Positions 1-5,611 of a stretch of 5,611 nucleotides of DNA are shown piece after piece. Made by a program: the position numbers and the translations under genes. Source of the stretch: Labilithrix luteola. GTDB lineage: Bacteria; Myxococcota_A; Polyangia; Polyangiales; Polyangiaceae. Within the stretch, counting starts at the first letter, position 1. Every line of letters begins with the position of its first letter. The notes beneath the pieces were generated by a model. It worked only from the letters and a program-made list of their open reading frames with translations. It had not been told where the DNA came from and did not search any database. Where the stretch lies: positions 1 to 5,611 of the forward strand of contig JAMFST010000033.1 in NCBI GenBank assembly GCA_026225435.1, in the 5' to 3' direction.

Positions 1-649
1 GCCGAGCCGCGCGCTCACCTTGCCGCTCGACAAGAAGGCCGGCGACGACACCGAGGGGCTCGCCTGGCGCGCTGGACATCTGTACGCGCTGACGTCGGCC
101 GGCTTCGTGCTCGACATGGTGCCGAACGGGCGCGGCGGCCTCTCGCGCAAGGATCCGGCGTACCCGCTCGGCCCGGCCCCCTTCGTCTGCGACATCGTCG
201 ACGACGTGAACTGCGGCAAGAACTACGAGGGGCTGTGCCTGCGCGGCGCGGTGACCGGCGCGCCCGCGGGGAAGCGGCCCCGCTGCGTGGGATACGCCGC
301 CAGCCGCGCCGAGGGGGCGCTCTACTGCCTCTCGATGACCGGGGACCGGCTGGAGATCGATCAGGTGCACCCGCCGCTGGTCCTTCCGCTGCGGCACGAC
401 TCGCTCTCCGACTGCGCCTTCGGCAGCGTGGACGGGCCGGCCAGCGAGGCGCTCGTCGTCACCACCAACCTGCACGGCGGCTCGCAGGCGTACGTCGTCG
501 ACGAGAGCACCGGCGGCGTCTCGCCGATCGCCGTGCCGGGCATCTTGAACGACGAGGCGGTGGTCATCGACCACACCGGCGCGCTCTACCAGGCGATGGA
601 CGACAACGGCACGCCGAGCCCGGCGACGCGGGCGACGTGTCGCTGGTGA
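1..649 (+). CDS. Propeller-like, cysteine-containing hypothetical protein (5' truncated)
   Basis: The frame is open from base 2 to a TGA at 647-649, giving 215 visible residues. No stop separates the window edge from the first possible start (TTG at 20), so the gene most likely begins upstream. Two related segments, DTEGLAW (about residues 16-22) and NYEGLCLR (about 74-81), and short runs such as HLYALT and ALYCL, resemble the blades of beta-propeller proteins of the phytase-like-esterase or SdiA-regulated type. That family link is a pattern judgement only. Seven cysteines (about residues 63, 71, 79, 95, 109, 138 and 213) suggest disulfides and therefore an exported or periplasmic location, but any signal peptide lies outside the window. 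No catalytic residues can be assigned. The stop overlaps the start of the next gene, so the two are probably co-translated. The reading frame is very likely real; the function is unknown. Confidence 0.72.
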   Translation, partial: PSRALTLPLDKKAGDDTEGLAWRAGHLYALTSAGFVLDMVPNGRGGLSRKDPAYPLGPAPFVCDIVDDVNCGKNYEGLCLRGAVTGAPAGKRPRCVGYAASRAEGALYCLSMTGDRLEIDQVHPPLVLPLRHDSLSDCAFGSVDGPASEALVVTTNLHGGSQAYVVDESTGGVSPIAVPGILNDEAVVIDHTGALYQAMDDNGTPSPATRATCRW

Positions 650-1563
650 GGCGCGATGCCAGCGCCGCGGAGGTCGCGCGCCGCTCGTGGAACGTGTTGA
701 CTCGGCCGCTGCCGGCGGGGTTCGCGGCGGAGCTGACCGTGTCGACGATCGCGGCGGGGGAGAGCGCGGTGCTCCTCGGTCGCTTCCAGCGCGAGCCGGA
801 TGCCGCCGGGTTCCATCCCGATGCGCCGCGGTTGCGACGCGCCTCCGGTGGAACCCACGTTCATCTCGGGGGCGGAGACGTCCACGTGCTCCTCTCGCTG
901 GCGAGCGCCGACGCGCTGGTCCCCTGCACACCGGCGAGCCTGGTGAACCGCCACGTGCGCCCGGTGCTCCGCGCTCTCGGCGGCGCCTTCTTCGGGCGCG
1001 ACTGGATCGCCGGTCCGCGCGAGCTTTCGCGTCGCCCCATCGCCTTCGCCGGGTTTGCTCATCATGCCGAGAGCGGACGCGCGGCGCTGGAGGTGATCGT
1101 CCCCGGCGCGGACGACTGGTGCGAACCGTCACGCGCGAGCCACCGTGGCCTGGCGCCGGCGCATCTCACCGATCCCGCGCGCTTCGCCGAGGCGATCGTC
1201 CGCGCCTTCGAGACGACCTTCGGCTCCGCGCTCGGCGCGACCCGTGACGATCCCGCCGACGCAGCTCCACCCGCCGACACCGCCCCGTGGGGCGCATCGC
1301 TCGACGAGGCGATGGGCCCGCTCCGTGCGGGGCGCGACGCCGGCGGCGAGCTCCGCTTCGGTGGGGAGATCTTCGCCTCGGCGGATCGCGTCGACGCTCT
1401 CGGTCCCGCCATCGACGCCGCGATCACGGCGGCGCCCGCGGATCCGTCCGCATCCGTGGGCGCCCTCGTCGACGCCGCCTTCACCGAGGGGGGCGGCGTC
1501 ATCGTCGGCGTGAGCGATCTCGCCAACGTCCGCGCCGTGCTCCTCGCGGCCAGTCGCTCCTAG
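646..1563 (+). CDS. Divergent lipoate-protein ligase A-like (BPL/LPL fold) protein
   Basis: This 305-residue protein shows the order of landmarks of the lipoate ligase catalytic fold: LLGRFQ (about 43-48), like the family's SLGRFQ; RRASGG (64-69), like the RRxSGGG lipoate-binding loop; GDVHVLLSL (77-85); VNRHVRPVLRAL (100-111); FGRDWI (116-121), like GRNDI; and RPIAFAGFA (130-138) where the family has the K-I-S/A-G-S-A element. True LplA enzymes adenylate lipoate and transfer it to the lysine of E2 or GcvH domains. Here the position of the catalytic lysine appears to be Arg/Pro, and the N-terminal segment that normally carries NxAxDE is shortened, so ligase activity is doubtful. Residues after about 200 may be an accessory domain or lineage-specific. 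The start is taken as GTG 646, which overlaps the preceding TGA; GTG 637 in the same frame is an alternative. Neither has a clear Shine-Dalgarno sequence. The stop TAG shares CTAG with the opposing porin gene. Confidence 0.72.
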   Translation: MRRDASAAEVARRSWNVLTRPLPAGFAAELTVSTIAAGESAVLLGRFQREPDAAGFHPDAPRLRRASGGTHVHLGGGDVHVLLSLASADALVPCTPASLVNRHVRPVLRALGGAFFGRDWIAGPRELSRRPIAFAGFAHHAESGRAALEVIVPGADDWCEPSRASHRGLAPAHLTDPARFAEAIVRAFETTFGSALGATRDDPADAAPPADTAPWGASLDEAMGPLRAGRDAGGELRFGGEIFASADRVDALGPAIDAAITAAPADPSASVGALVDAAFTEGGGVIVGVSDLANVRAVLLAASRS

Positions 1564-2951
1564 AACCTGGCCTGCAGCACGCCCGACCCGGTGTTGATGT
1601 GCCGCGACGGCGCCGTGGTCCCGGCCGCGTGCACGTTGTCGATGGCGTAGTCGTACTCGGCCATCAGCTGCAGCCCGCGCGAGAAGTGCACCACGCCGAC
1701 CACGCCGTAGGTGTCGCGCCCGTCGTTCTTGATCGCGCTGTCCGGCGTGTAGAAATCGTAGCGCAGCCCGAGCGTGGCCCAGTGGGTGAGGTCCTGCTCC
1801 ACGCGGATCCAGGTGCTGCGCTCGTGCAGGCTCTGCACGTCGGAGCTGATCGGCGTCGGGATCGCCGGAAGCGTCGCCGCGCCGTAGAGGACGCCGCGGT
1901 CCATGTTGGTGCCGAAGATCGCCTCGCCGTACGCGCGGGTCCAGCCGAGCGACTTGGCGAGCTTCTGGTGGAAGGCCGCCTCGAGGTCGAAGGCGTCGCG
2001 GCGGAAGTTCTTGAAGCGGAGCGCCGTCCCGTCGACCACCTGCCCCTGCCCCGCGTACCCGGAGACGCCCACGTCGGCCGGCCCGAAGTCCCAGTTGAGC
2101 CGACCGATCGAGTCCTTCCCCTGATTCAGATCGGGCACCACCGAGAACGACGACTCGCCTTCCATGACCCCGTTCACCAGCGCGTAGGTGGCGTGCAGGT
2201 GGCTGTGGAACATGGTCAGGTCGGCCCGCGCGCCGGTGTCGTACTCGCCGGGCATCATGTTCTGCTCGCCCCACGAGTGCTCGATGAAGGGGCGATCGGC
2301 GTCGGACTGCTGCACCTCGTAGCCGAAGGGGATGCGGAAGATGCCGGCCCCCCAGACGACGACGGCGTCGTCGGTGAGGCGCGTGATCCCCTCCGCCTCC
2401 ACCTGTCGCATGAGCGTGCTGGCGCCGCCGAAGCTGCGCGGCCCGGCCATCGGCGGCGTCGGATCGATCTCGAAGACGAGCCGCGCGTAGTCGGTCGGGG
2501 CCAGCTCGATCTTGAGCCGCGCGCGACGCAGGCGAAACGTGTCCGGATTGGTGGTGGTGCCATCGGCGAGCGCCGTCGTCTGGTTGGCGGTGACGCCCGG
2601 CGGCAGCGCCCCGTTGATCAGGTTCGGCGACCCGGCGGCGTTGGTCGACTGCCACACCAGCTGCGGCTGCACGAAGCCGGTGATGCGCAGCCGGTCGTAC
2701 CAGTGCTGCTCCCCGTCGGTCCGCGTCTTCTGCGACCGCTCCGCCGCTCGCAGCCGCGCCTCCACCTGATCGAGCCGCGCCTGCAACGCGGCGACATCGG
2801 CGCTCCCCTGCGGCGCCCCGGCAGCCGGCGCGCTCGGCGGCAGCAGATCGGTCCCGCTGGTGGCGACCGGATCCTCCGCGTGCGCCGCGCGCGCTGCACC
2901 CACGACGCAGAGCACCACCGCGAGAGCCACCGACATACGGACGAGAGACAT
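1560..2951 (-). CDS. Phosphate-selective porin O/P-like outer-membrane protein
   Basis: The 463-residue protein starts with a signal peptide: a short basic start, a hydrophobic core (about residues 7-20) and a probable cleavage after AHA at residue 25. A Pro/Ala linker and a heptad-like helix (about 51-76, ALQARLDQVEARLRAAER) follow, suggesting a periplasmic trimeric coiled coil as in many OprP-type porins. The barrel begins near residue 85. FRLRRARL (139-146), IPFGYEV (207-213) and PGEYDTGAR (234-242) resemble the conserved strand and loop motifs of the Porin_O_P family. Alternating hydrophobic strands continue to a terminal phenylalanine (LQARF), the BAM recognition signature. The ATG at 2951 is chosen because it opens directly into the signal peptide; an internal ATG at residue 6 is possible. 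The upstream region shows no good Shine-Dalgarno sequence. The substrate cannot be told from sequence; 'phosphate-selective' is the family name only. It lies 121 bp downstream of another porin on the same strand. Confidence 0.88.
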   Translation of the reverse strand: MSLVRMSVALAVVLCVVGAARAAHAEDPVATSGTDLLPPSAPAAGAPQGSADVAALQARLDQVEARLRAAERSQKTRTDGEQHWYDRLRITGFVQPQLVWQSTNAAGSPNLINGALPPGVTANQTTALADGTTTNPDTFRLRRARLKIELAPTDYARLVFEIDPTPPMAGPRSFGGASTLMRQVEAEGITRLTDDAVVVWGAGIFRIPFGYEVQQSDADRPFIEHSWGEQNMMPGEYDTGARADLTMFHSHLHATYALVNGVMEGESSFSVVPDLNQGKDSIGRLNWDFGPADVGVSGYAGQGQVVDGTALRFKNFRRDAFDLEAAFHQKLAKSLGWTRAYGEAIFGTNMDRGVLYGAATLPAIPTPISSDVQSLHERSTWIRVEQDLTHWATLGLRYDFYTPDSAIKNDGRDTYGVVGVVHFSRGLQLMAEYDYAIDNVHAAGTTAPSRHINTGSGVLQARF

Positions 2952-3041
2952 GCGGGCACGACGCTAGAGCGCCGCACCCGCAAAGGTCACATTTGTGGCG
3001 ACGGCCTGGGTCCGCCCGTCGTGCGTCCCACTAGGCCCGTC

Positions 3042-3076
3042 CTGATTCTAGGACCGCGCAGCGGTCCGTGAATCAG
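3042..3076 (-). terminator. Stem-loop over the DcaP-like porin stop codon
   Basis: Two 16-base arms (3042-3057 and 3061-3076) pair at 14 of 16 positions around a GCA/TGC loop. The only interruption is a two-base internal mismatch (3049-3050 against 3068-3069). On the minus strand the porin's TGA (3075-3073) lies inside the first arm. No T-run follows on that strand, so it is not a canonical rho-independent terminator. It may still stop transcription with Rho, protect the 3' end, or reduce read-through into the second porin. The pairing is seen directly; the role is inferred. Confidence 0.5.
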
Positions 3077-4686
3077 AAGATGTAGAACGCGCTCAGCTGG
3101 AACCGGTGGTTGATGGCGTGGCCACCGTCGACGTACTGGTTGTTGAAGTTCGCGTACTCGAAGCCGAGGCGCACCGCCGGGGTGATGTCGCCGAAGAGGT
3201 TCACGTCGAACCAGTCGGTGTCGCTGATCACGGCCGTCGCCTTCGCGTAGCCCGCACCCGTGTAGTAGTGCGCGTTCGCCGACGTGACGTGCGAGTAGTT
3301 GCCGGAGACCCAGTACTTCCCGTCGGTGCCGGGCAGGTAGTACTCCGCGCCGACGTAGCCGGTCGTGTACTGAATGGCGTGCAGGCCGCCGGCGTTGTCG
3401 AGGACCACGAGGCCGGGATCGACGTTGTTGGCGAACGGGGCGGTGGTCGCCGCGGCGCCGGTGCCGGTGGTGCGGCTGGCGTTGGTCACGCCGGAGTTGA
3501 GGCTCGAGTAGACGTCCGCGTCGCCATAGCCGGTGACGAGCTCGCCGTAGATGTTGAACGAGTTGCCCTTGTGGCCGGCCGACGCGGGGATGATCGGGAT
3601 GTACGCGTCGATGGCGATCGCGCTGGTCACCTTGTTGGCGTAGCCCTTGGTGGTGAAATCCTGCACGCTGTAGTTGCGCAGGTCGCCCGTGACGGCGAGG
3701 GAGACGGGCTGGATGGCGCTGCCGGTGGCTCCGGACGTGTGGTAGCCGGTCCACTTGTCGGACGAGAAGCGGATGCCCGCCTGCCCTTCCGGCGTCGCCG
3801 AGTCACGCTGCGGCGGGCGAAGCGCGGCGACCGCGGCCTCGAAGTTGAGCGCGCTCGACCTCACCGTCTTGGAGATGCGGAGCTGCGCGGTGCGCGAGTA
3901 CACCTGCCCGGGCACGCCCTGGATCTCGACGGTGTTGGGGTGGTAGACCGACTGCCAGCCGAACAGCTCCCAGTACTGTCCGAAGAGGATGTCGACCACC
4001 GGCGTCTCGAGGCGCAGGTTGGCGTGACGGACGCGGAAGGTCGGGTTGTTGAAGAAGTTGTTCTCGCTGATGGTGGAGGCCGTGGCGCCGTCGCCGTTGA
4101 AGCCAGTCGCGGGCTGGTTGCCGAGGAAGTCCGCTTCGATCTGCGCGCTGGCGCGGATGCCATGGTACTCGGGCGCCTTCATGCGAAAGCCGAGGCGCGT
4201 GTTGCGGATGCTGATCTGCGAGCGTCCGTGGTCACCGGCGTAGGTGCCGGGGCGCGCCACCTTGCCGTTGCCGGGGAACTCGGTGAAGCTCTCGGTGCTG
4301 TCGTAAGCGTAGTCGGCTTCGACGAAGCCGTAGAAGGTCGTGGCCCACTTGCCGAACATCACAGTGGCCGCGTCGGGCGCGACGGTGGCGCCGACCGACT
4401 CCTTCAGGTCGCCCATCGCGGAGTCGTACTCGGCCTGCGAGATGACGCCCTTGTCGAGCATGATCTTCAGCGTGGTGAGCTGGATGCCGGTGTTGGTGGA
4501 CGGGTTCGCCGAGGAGGCAGGCGGGGTCGAGCCCGCCGGATCGGTCGGTGCGGCGCTCTGGTCGAGCGCGCGAGCGGCGTCTGCCGGCTGCCCGTTCGGC
4601 TGGGCGAACGCGGGAAGCGCGGTGAAGAGAGAAGCCGCGAGGATGGAGAGTCCGGCTGTCGACGTGAACGCGAGACGCTTGCGCAT
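3073..4686 (-). CDS. DcaP-like outer-membrane porin
   Basis: The 537-residue product begins with a clear signal peptide: MRKR, a hydrophobic core and probable cleavage after AFA at residue 28. A low-complexity Pro/Ser/Thr/Ala linker follows, then a short helical hairpin (about 70-95, with LKIMLDKGVISQAEYDSAM) that resembles the SHOCT-like element often found at the N-terminus of exported porins. The barrel starts near residue 110 with FYGFVEADYAYD. RLGFR (164-168), AQIEADFLG (181-189), FRVRHANLRLE (217-227) and LFGQYWELFGW (234-244) match the pattern of DcaP-type porins, which form trimeric channels for small anionic or aromatic solutes. The last residues (FQLSAFYIF) end in Phe as expected for BAM-inserted barrels. 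The frame also stays open upstream to a TTG at 4767, but the ATG at 4686 is preferred because it places the signal peptide at the N-terminus and leaves the promoter-like region untranslated. The substrate is unknown. It sits 84 bp downstream of an HD-GYP gene. Confidence 0.87.
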   Translation of the reverse strand: MRKRLAFTSTAGLSILAASLFTALPAFAQPNGQPADAARALDQSAAPTDPAGSTPPASSANPSTNTGIQLTTLKIMLDKGVISQAEYDSAMGDLKESVGATVAPDAATVMFGKWATTFYGFVEADYAYDSTESFTEFPGNGKVARPGTYAGDHGRSQISIRNTRLGFRMKAPEYHGIRASAQIEADFLGNQPATGFNGDGATASTISENNFFNNPTFRVRHANLRLETPVVDILFGQYWELFGWQSVYHPNTVEIQGVPGQVYSRTAQLRISKTVRSSALNFEAAVAALRPPQRDSATPEGQAGIRFSSDKWTGYHTSGATGSAIQPVSLAVTGDLRNYSVQDFTTKGYANKVTSAIAIDAYIPIIPASAGHKGNSFNIYGELVTGYGDADVYSSLNSGVTNASRTTGTGAAATTAPFANNVDPGLVVLDNAGGLHAIQYTTGYVGAEYYLPGTDGKYWVSGNYSHVTSANAHYYTGAGYAKATAVISDTDWFDVNLFGDITPAVRLGFEYANFNNQYVDGGHAINHRFQLSAFYIF

Positions 4687-4689
4687 GGT

Positions 4690-4719
4690 GCGAGCTAGGT
4701 ACTCGCCCGCCCGAGGCGG
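4690..4719 (-). other. Two abutting small inverted repeats in the porin leader
   Basis: GCGAG (4690-4694) pairs with CTCGC (4702-4706) across a 7-base loop. Directly next to it CCGCC (4707-4711) pairs with GGCGG (4715-4719) across a 3-base loop. They fill the leader immediately before the porin ATG at 4686, where no Shine-Dalgarno sequence is visible. Five-base stems arise easily in DNA this GC-rich, so any role in translation is speculative. Confidence 0.25.
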
Positions 4720-4738
4720 ACACGGCAAAGCTGTGCGA

Positions 4739-4767
4739 CGATCCTGTGACGCGACACGTTGCGTCAA
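4739..4767 (-). promoter_or_regulatory. Candidate sigma70-like promoter for the DcaP-like porin
   Basis: On the minus strand TTGACG (4767-4762) matches five of six bases of the -35 consensus. The -10 partner is weak: CAGGAT at 15 bp spacing, or GATCGT at 18 bp, each matching only three of six bases including A2 and T6. The position would give a leader of about 45-55 bases before the ATG at 4686. The hexamer overlaps one arm of a palindrome (4747-4766). Support is the -35 match and the intergenic position only. Confidence 0.3.
4747..4766. promoter_or_regulatory. 20-bp imperfect palindrome, candidate operator
   Basis: TGACGC (4747-4752) and GCGTCA (4761-4766) are perfect inverted copies separated by eight bases. 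Counting the inner bases, eight of ten half-site positions are symmetric. It lies in the 84-bp gap between the HD-GYP and porin genes, and its right arm covers most of the TTGACG hexamer. That is the geometry of an operator for a dimeric repressor or regulator. The regulator is not identified; no transcription-factor gene is visible in the window. Confidence 0.4.
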
Positions 4768-4770
4768 CCC

Positions 4771-5611
4771 TTACGCAGGCCGCTCCCAGAGCTTCCCGGC
4801 CGAGAAGATCTTCACCAGGTCGGCGTCGACGTGCCCGTCCTTCACGCTGAAATTGAGGATATCGAGCGCTTTTTCGATGGGAATGGCCCGCTTGTAGGGG
4901 CGATCGCTGGCGGTGAGCGCGTCGAAGATGTCGGCGATGCTCATCATCTTGGACTGCAGGGGGATGTCGGTGGCGGCGAGCCGGTTCGGGTAGCCGGTGC
5001 CGTTCAGGCGCTCGTGGTGCGCGCCGGCGATCAGCGGCACTCGCTTGAGCGCCTTGCTCCAGGGGATCTGCTGGAGGAACCGGTAGGTGTGGGTCACGTG
5101 CGAGCGGATCTCGTCGAACTCCGCCTCCGTGAGGCTGCCGCGCTTCACCGACAGGGCGACCGTCTCGCTCGCGGTGAGCAGCGGATGCGCGCTCCCCTGC
5201 AGGTCCACGTACGTGCGCCGCGCCAGCTCCTCGATGCGGGCGAAGTCCCCCGCGGCGAGCACCGTCGGCTCGTTCGCGCCGAGGATGGCGGCGTAGGCCC
5301 CTTCGAGCTCCGCGCGGCGCAGATCGAGCTCGCGATCGAGCGCGTCGAGGTGCTCGCGCGGCGCTCCCGCTTCGAGCGCGATCAGCTTCTTCTTGAGCGT
5401 CTCCGCCTCGAAGGTGCGCGACACGAAATCGAAGCGTGAGCGGATGACGCCGAGCTCGTAGTCCTCGAGCTTCTTCGCCTTCACCAGGACCTTCTCGCGC
5501 ACGCCGATCTTGCCGAAGTCGTGCAGCAGGCTGGCGTACTCGATCTCCTGCAGATCCTCGCGGGTGAACGAGGCGTGCTTGAACGGCCCGTCCGTGAGCC
5601 CGTCGACGACC
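4771..5611 (-). CDS. HD-GYP domain cyclic-di-GMP phosphodiesterase (5' truncated)
   Basis: The minus-strand frame is open from the window edge to a TAA at 4773-4771, giving 279 visible residues; the true start is outside. LLHDFGKIGV (about residues 28-37) is the HD motif with its conserved Lys. HHERLNGTGYP (198-208) is the GYP motif, and ADIFDALTASDRPY (226-239) is the C-terminal metal-site element. Histidines at about 171 and 174 can supply the intervening ligand, so the metal site appears complete. Such proteins hydrolyse cyclic-di-GMP to pGpG or GMP. The usual Asp of HHExxDGxGYP is Asn (N203). HD and GYP lie about 168 residues apart, about 100 more than in compact members; the extra part is mostly charged helix (about 66-106 looks coiled-coil). 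The second half of the ordinary spacer then resumes at KRGSLTEAEFDEIRSH. Similar insertions occur in some GAF-linked HD-GYP proteins, so an upstream sensory domain is likely. The gene lies upstream of the porin in the same direction. Confidence 0.9.
   Translation of the reverse strand, partial: VVDGLTDGPFKHASFTREDLQEIEYASLLHDFGKIGVREKVLVKAKKLEDYELGVIRSRFDFVSRTFEAETLKKKLIALEAGAPREHLDALDRELDLRRAELEGAYAAILGANEPTVLAAGDFARIEELARRTYVDLQGSAHPLLTASETVALSVKRGSLTEAEFDEIRSHVTHTYRFLQQIPWSKALKRVPLIAGAHHERLNGTGYPNRLAATDIPLQSKMMSIADIFDALTASDRPYKRAIPIEKALDILNFSVKDGHVDADLVKIFSAGKLWERPA

Noticed and set aside
235..645. An N-terminal extension of the ligase-like protein by up to 137 residues
   Set aside because: The residues encoded before 637 are Arg/Ala/Gly-rich and overlap the coding frame of the propeller-like gene. 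The ligase-like homology begins only after about 680.
1129..2655. A 508-codon minus-strand open frame spanning the porin and the ligase-like gene
   Set aside because: The product is Arg/Gly/Ala-rich and crosses two convincing genes in another frame and on the other strand, so it is a composition artefact.
2988..2997. CACATTTGTG, a short palindrome upstream of the first porin, as a CRP/FNR-type site
   Set aside because: Symmetry is only four bases per arm and it lacks the spacing of TGTGA-N6-TCACA or TTGAT-N4-ATCAA. No convincing promoter lies beside it.
1287..3071. A 594-codon open frame on the + strand across the first porin gene
   Set aside because: It is antisense to a gene with a signal peptide, barrel motifs and terminal Phe. 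Its product is Arg/Val/Gly/His-rich with no recognisable domain, as expected from the shadow of a high-GC3 gene.
3106..4698. A 530-codon open frame on the + strand across the DcaP-like porin gene
   Set aside because: It lies almost exactly opposite the porin and has a biased Val/Arg/Gly/Ala/Asp composition with no domains or signal sequence. High GC3 on the coding strand removes stops from this antisense frame.
4687..4767. Starting the DcaP-like porin at TTG 4767 (27 extra residues)
   Set aside because: It would bury the signal peptide behind a polar Cys/Arg/Pro segment and place the promoter-like hexamer inside the coding region.
1..5611. tRNA, rRNA, CRISPR array, insertion sequence or attachment site
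   Set aside because: I saw no direct-repeat arrays, transposase motifs, tRNA-like cloverleaf or rRNA segments on either strand; nearly all sequence is used by the five genes.

Overview
The window is GC-rich throughout and densely coded, with strong G/C preference at third codon positions. Two exported outer-membrane porins, an HD-GYP protein and secretory signal peptides indicate a Gram-negative bacterium. The composition and protein types are most like a myxobacterium or relative (Myxococcota). That placement is inferred from style and not from any marker gene.

Layout: two genes run rightward on the + strand at the left end. The first (1-649, 5' end outside the window) encodes the C-terminal part of a cysteine-containing, probably exported, propeller-like protein. 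The second (646-1563) encodes a divergent protein of the lipoate-protein-ligase fold and overlaps the first by a GTGA junction. Three genes run leftward on the - strand: a truncated HD-GYP c-di-GMP phosphodiesterase (4771-5611, N-terminus outside the window), a DcaP-like porin (3073-4686), and a phosphate-selective-porin-like protein (1560-2951). The two gene groups meet tail to tail in a shared CTAG that supplies both stop codons. There is no gene-free stretch longer than 121 bases.

How the genes may work together: the right-hand genes fit an envelope module, with a signalling phosphodiesterase upstream of two outer-membrane channels of different families. The gap before the DcaP-like porin holds a TTGACG promoter-like hexamer inside an imperfect 20-bp palindrome, so that porin may have its own regulated promoter. 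A strong stem-loop over the porin's stop codon may end its transcript or uncouple it from the second porin. The left-hand pair is translationally coupled, but its shared role is not evident.

I found no clear new defence, mobile or RNA system. The points most worth a second look are the ligase-like protein that seems to lack the catalytic lysine, the operator-like palindrome, and the long insertion between the HD and GYP halves of the phosphodiesterase.
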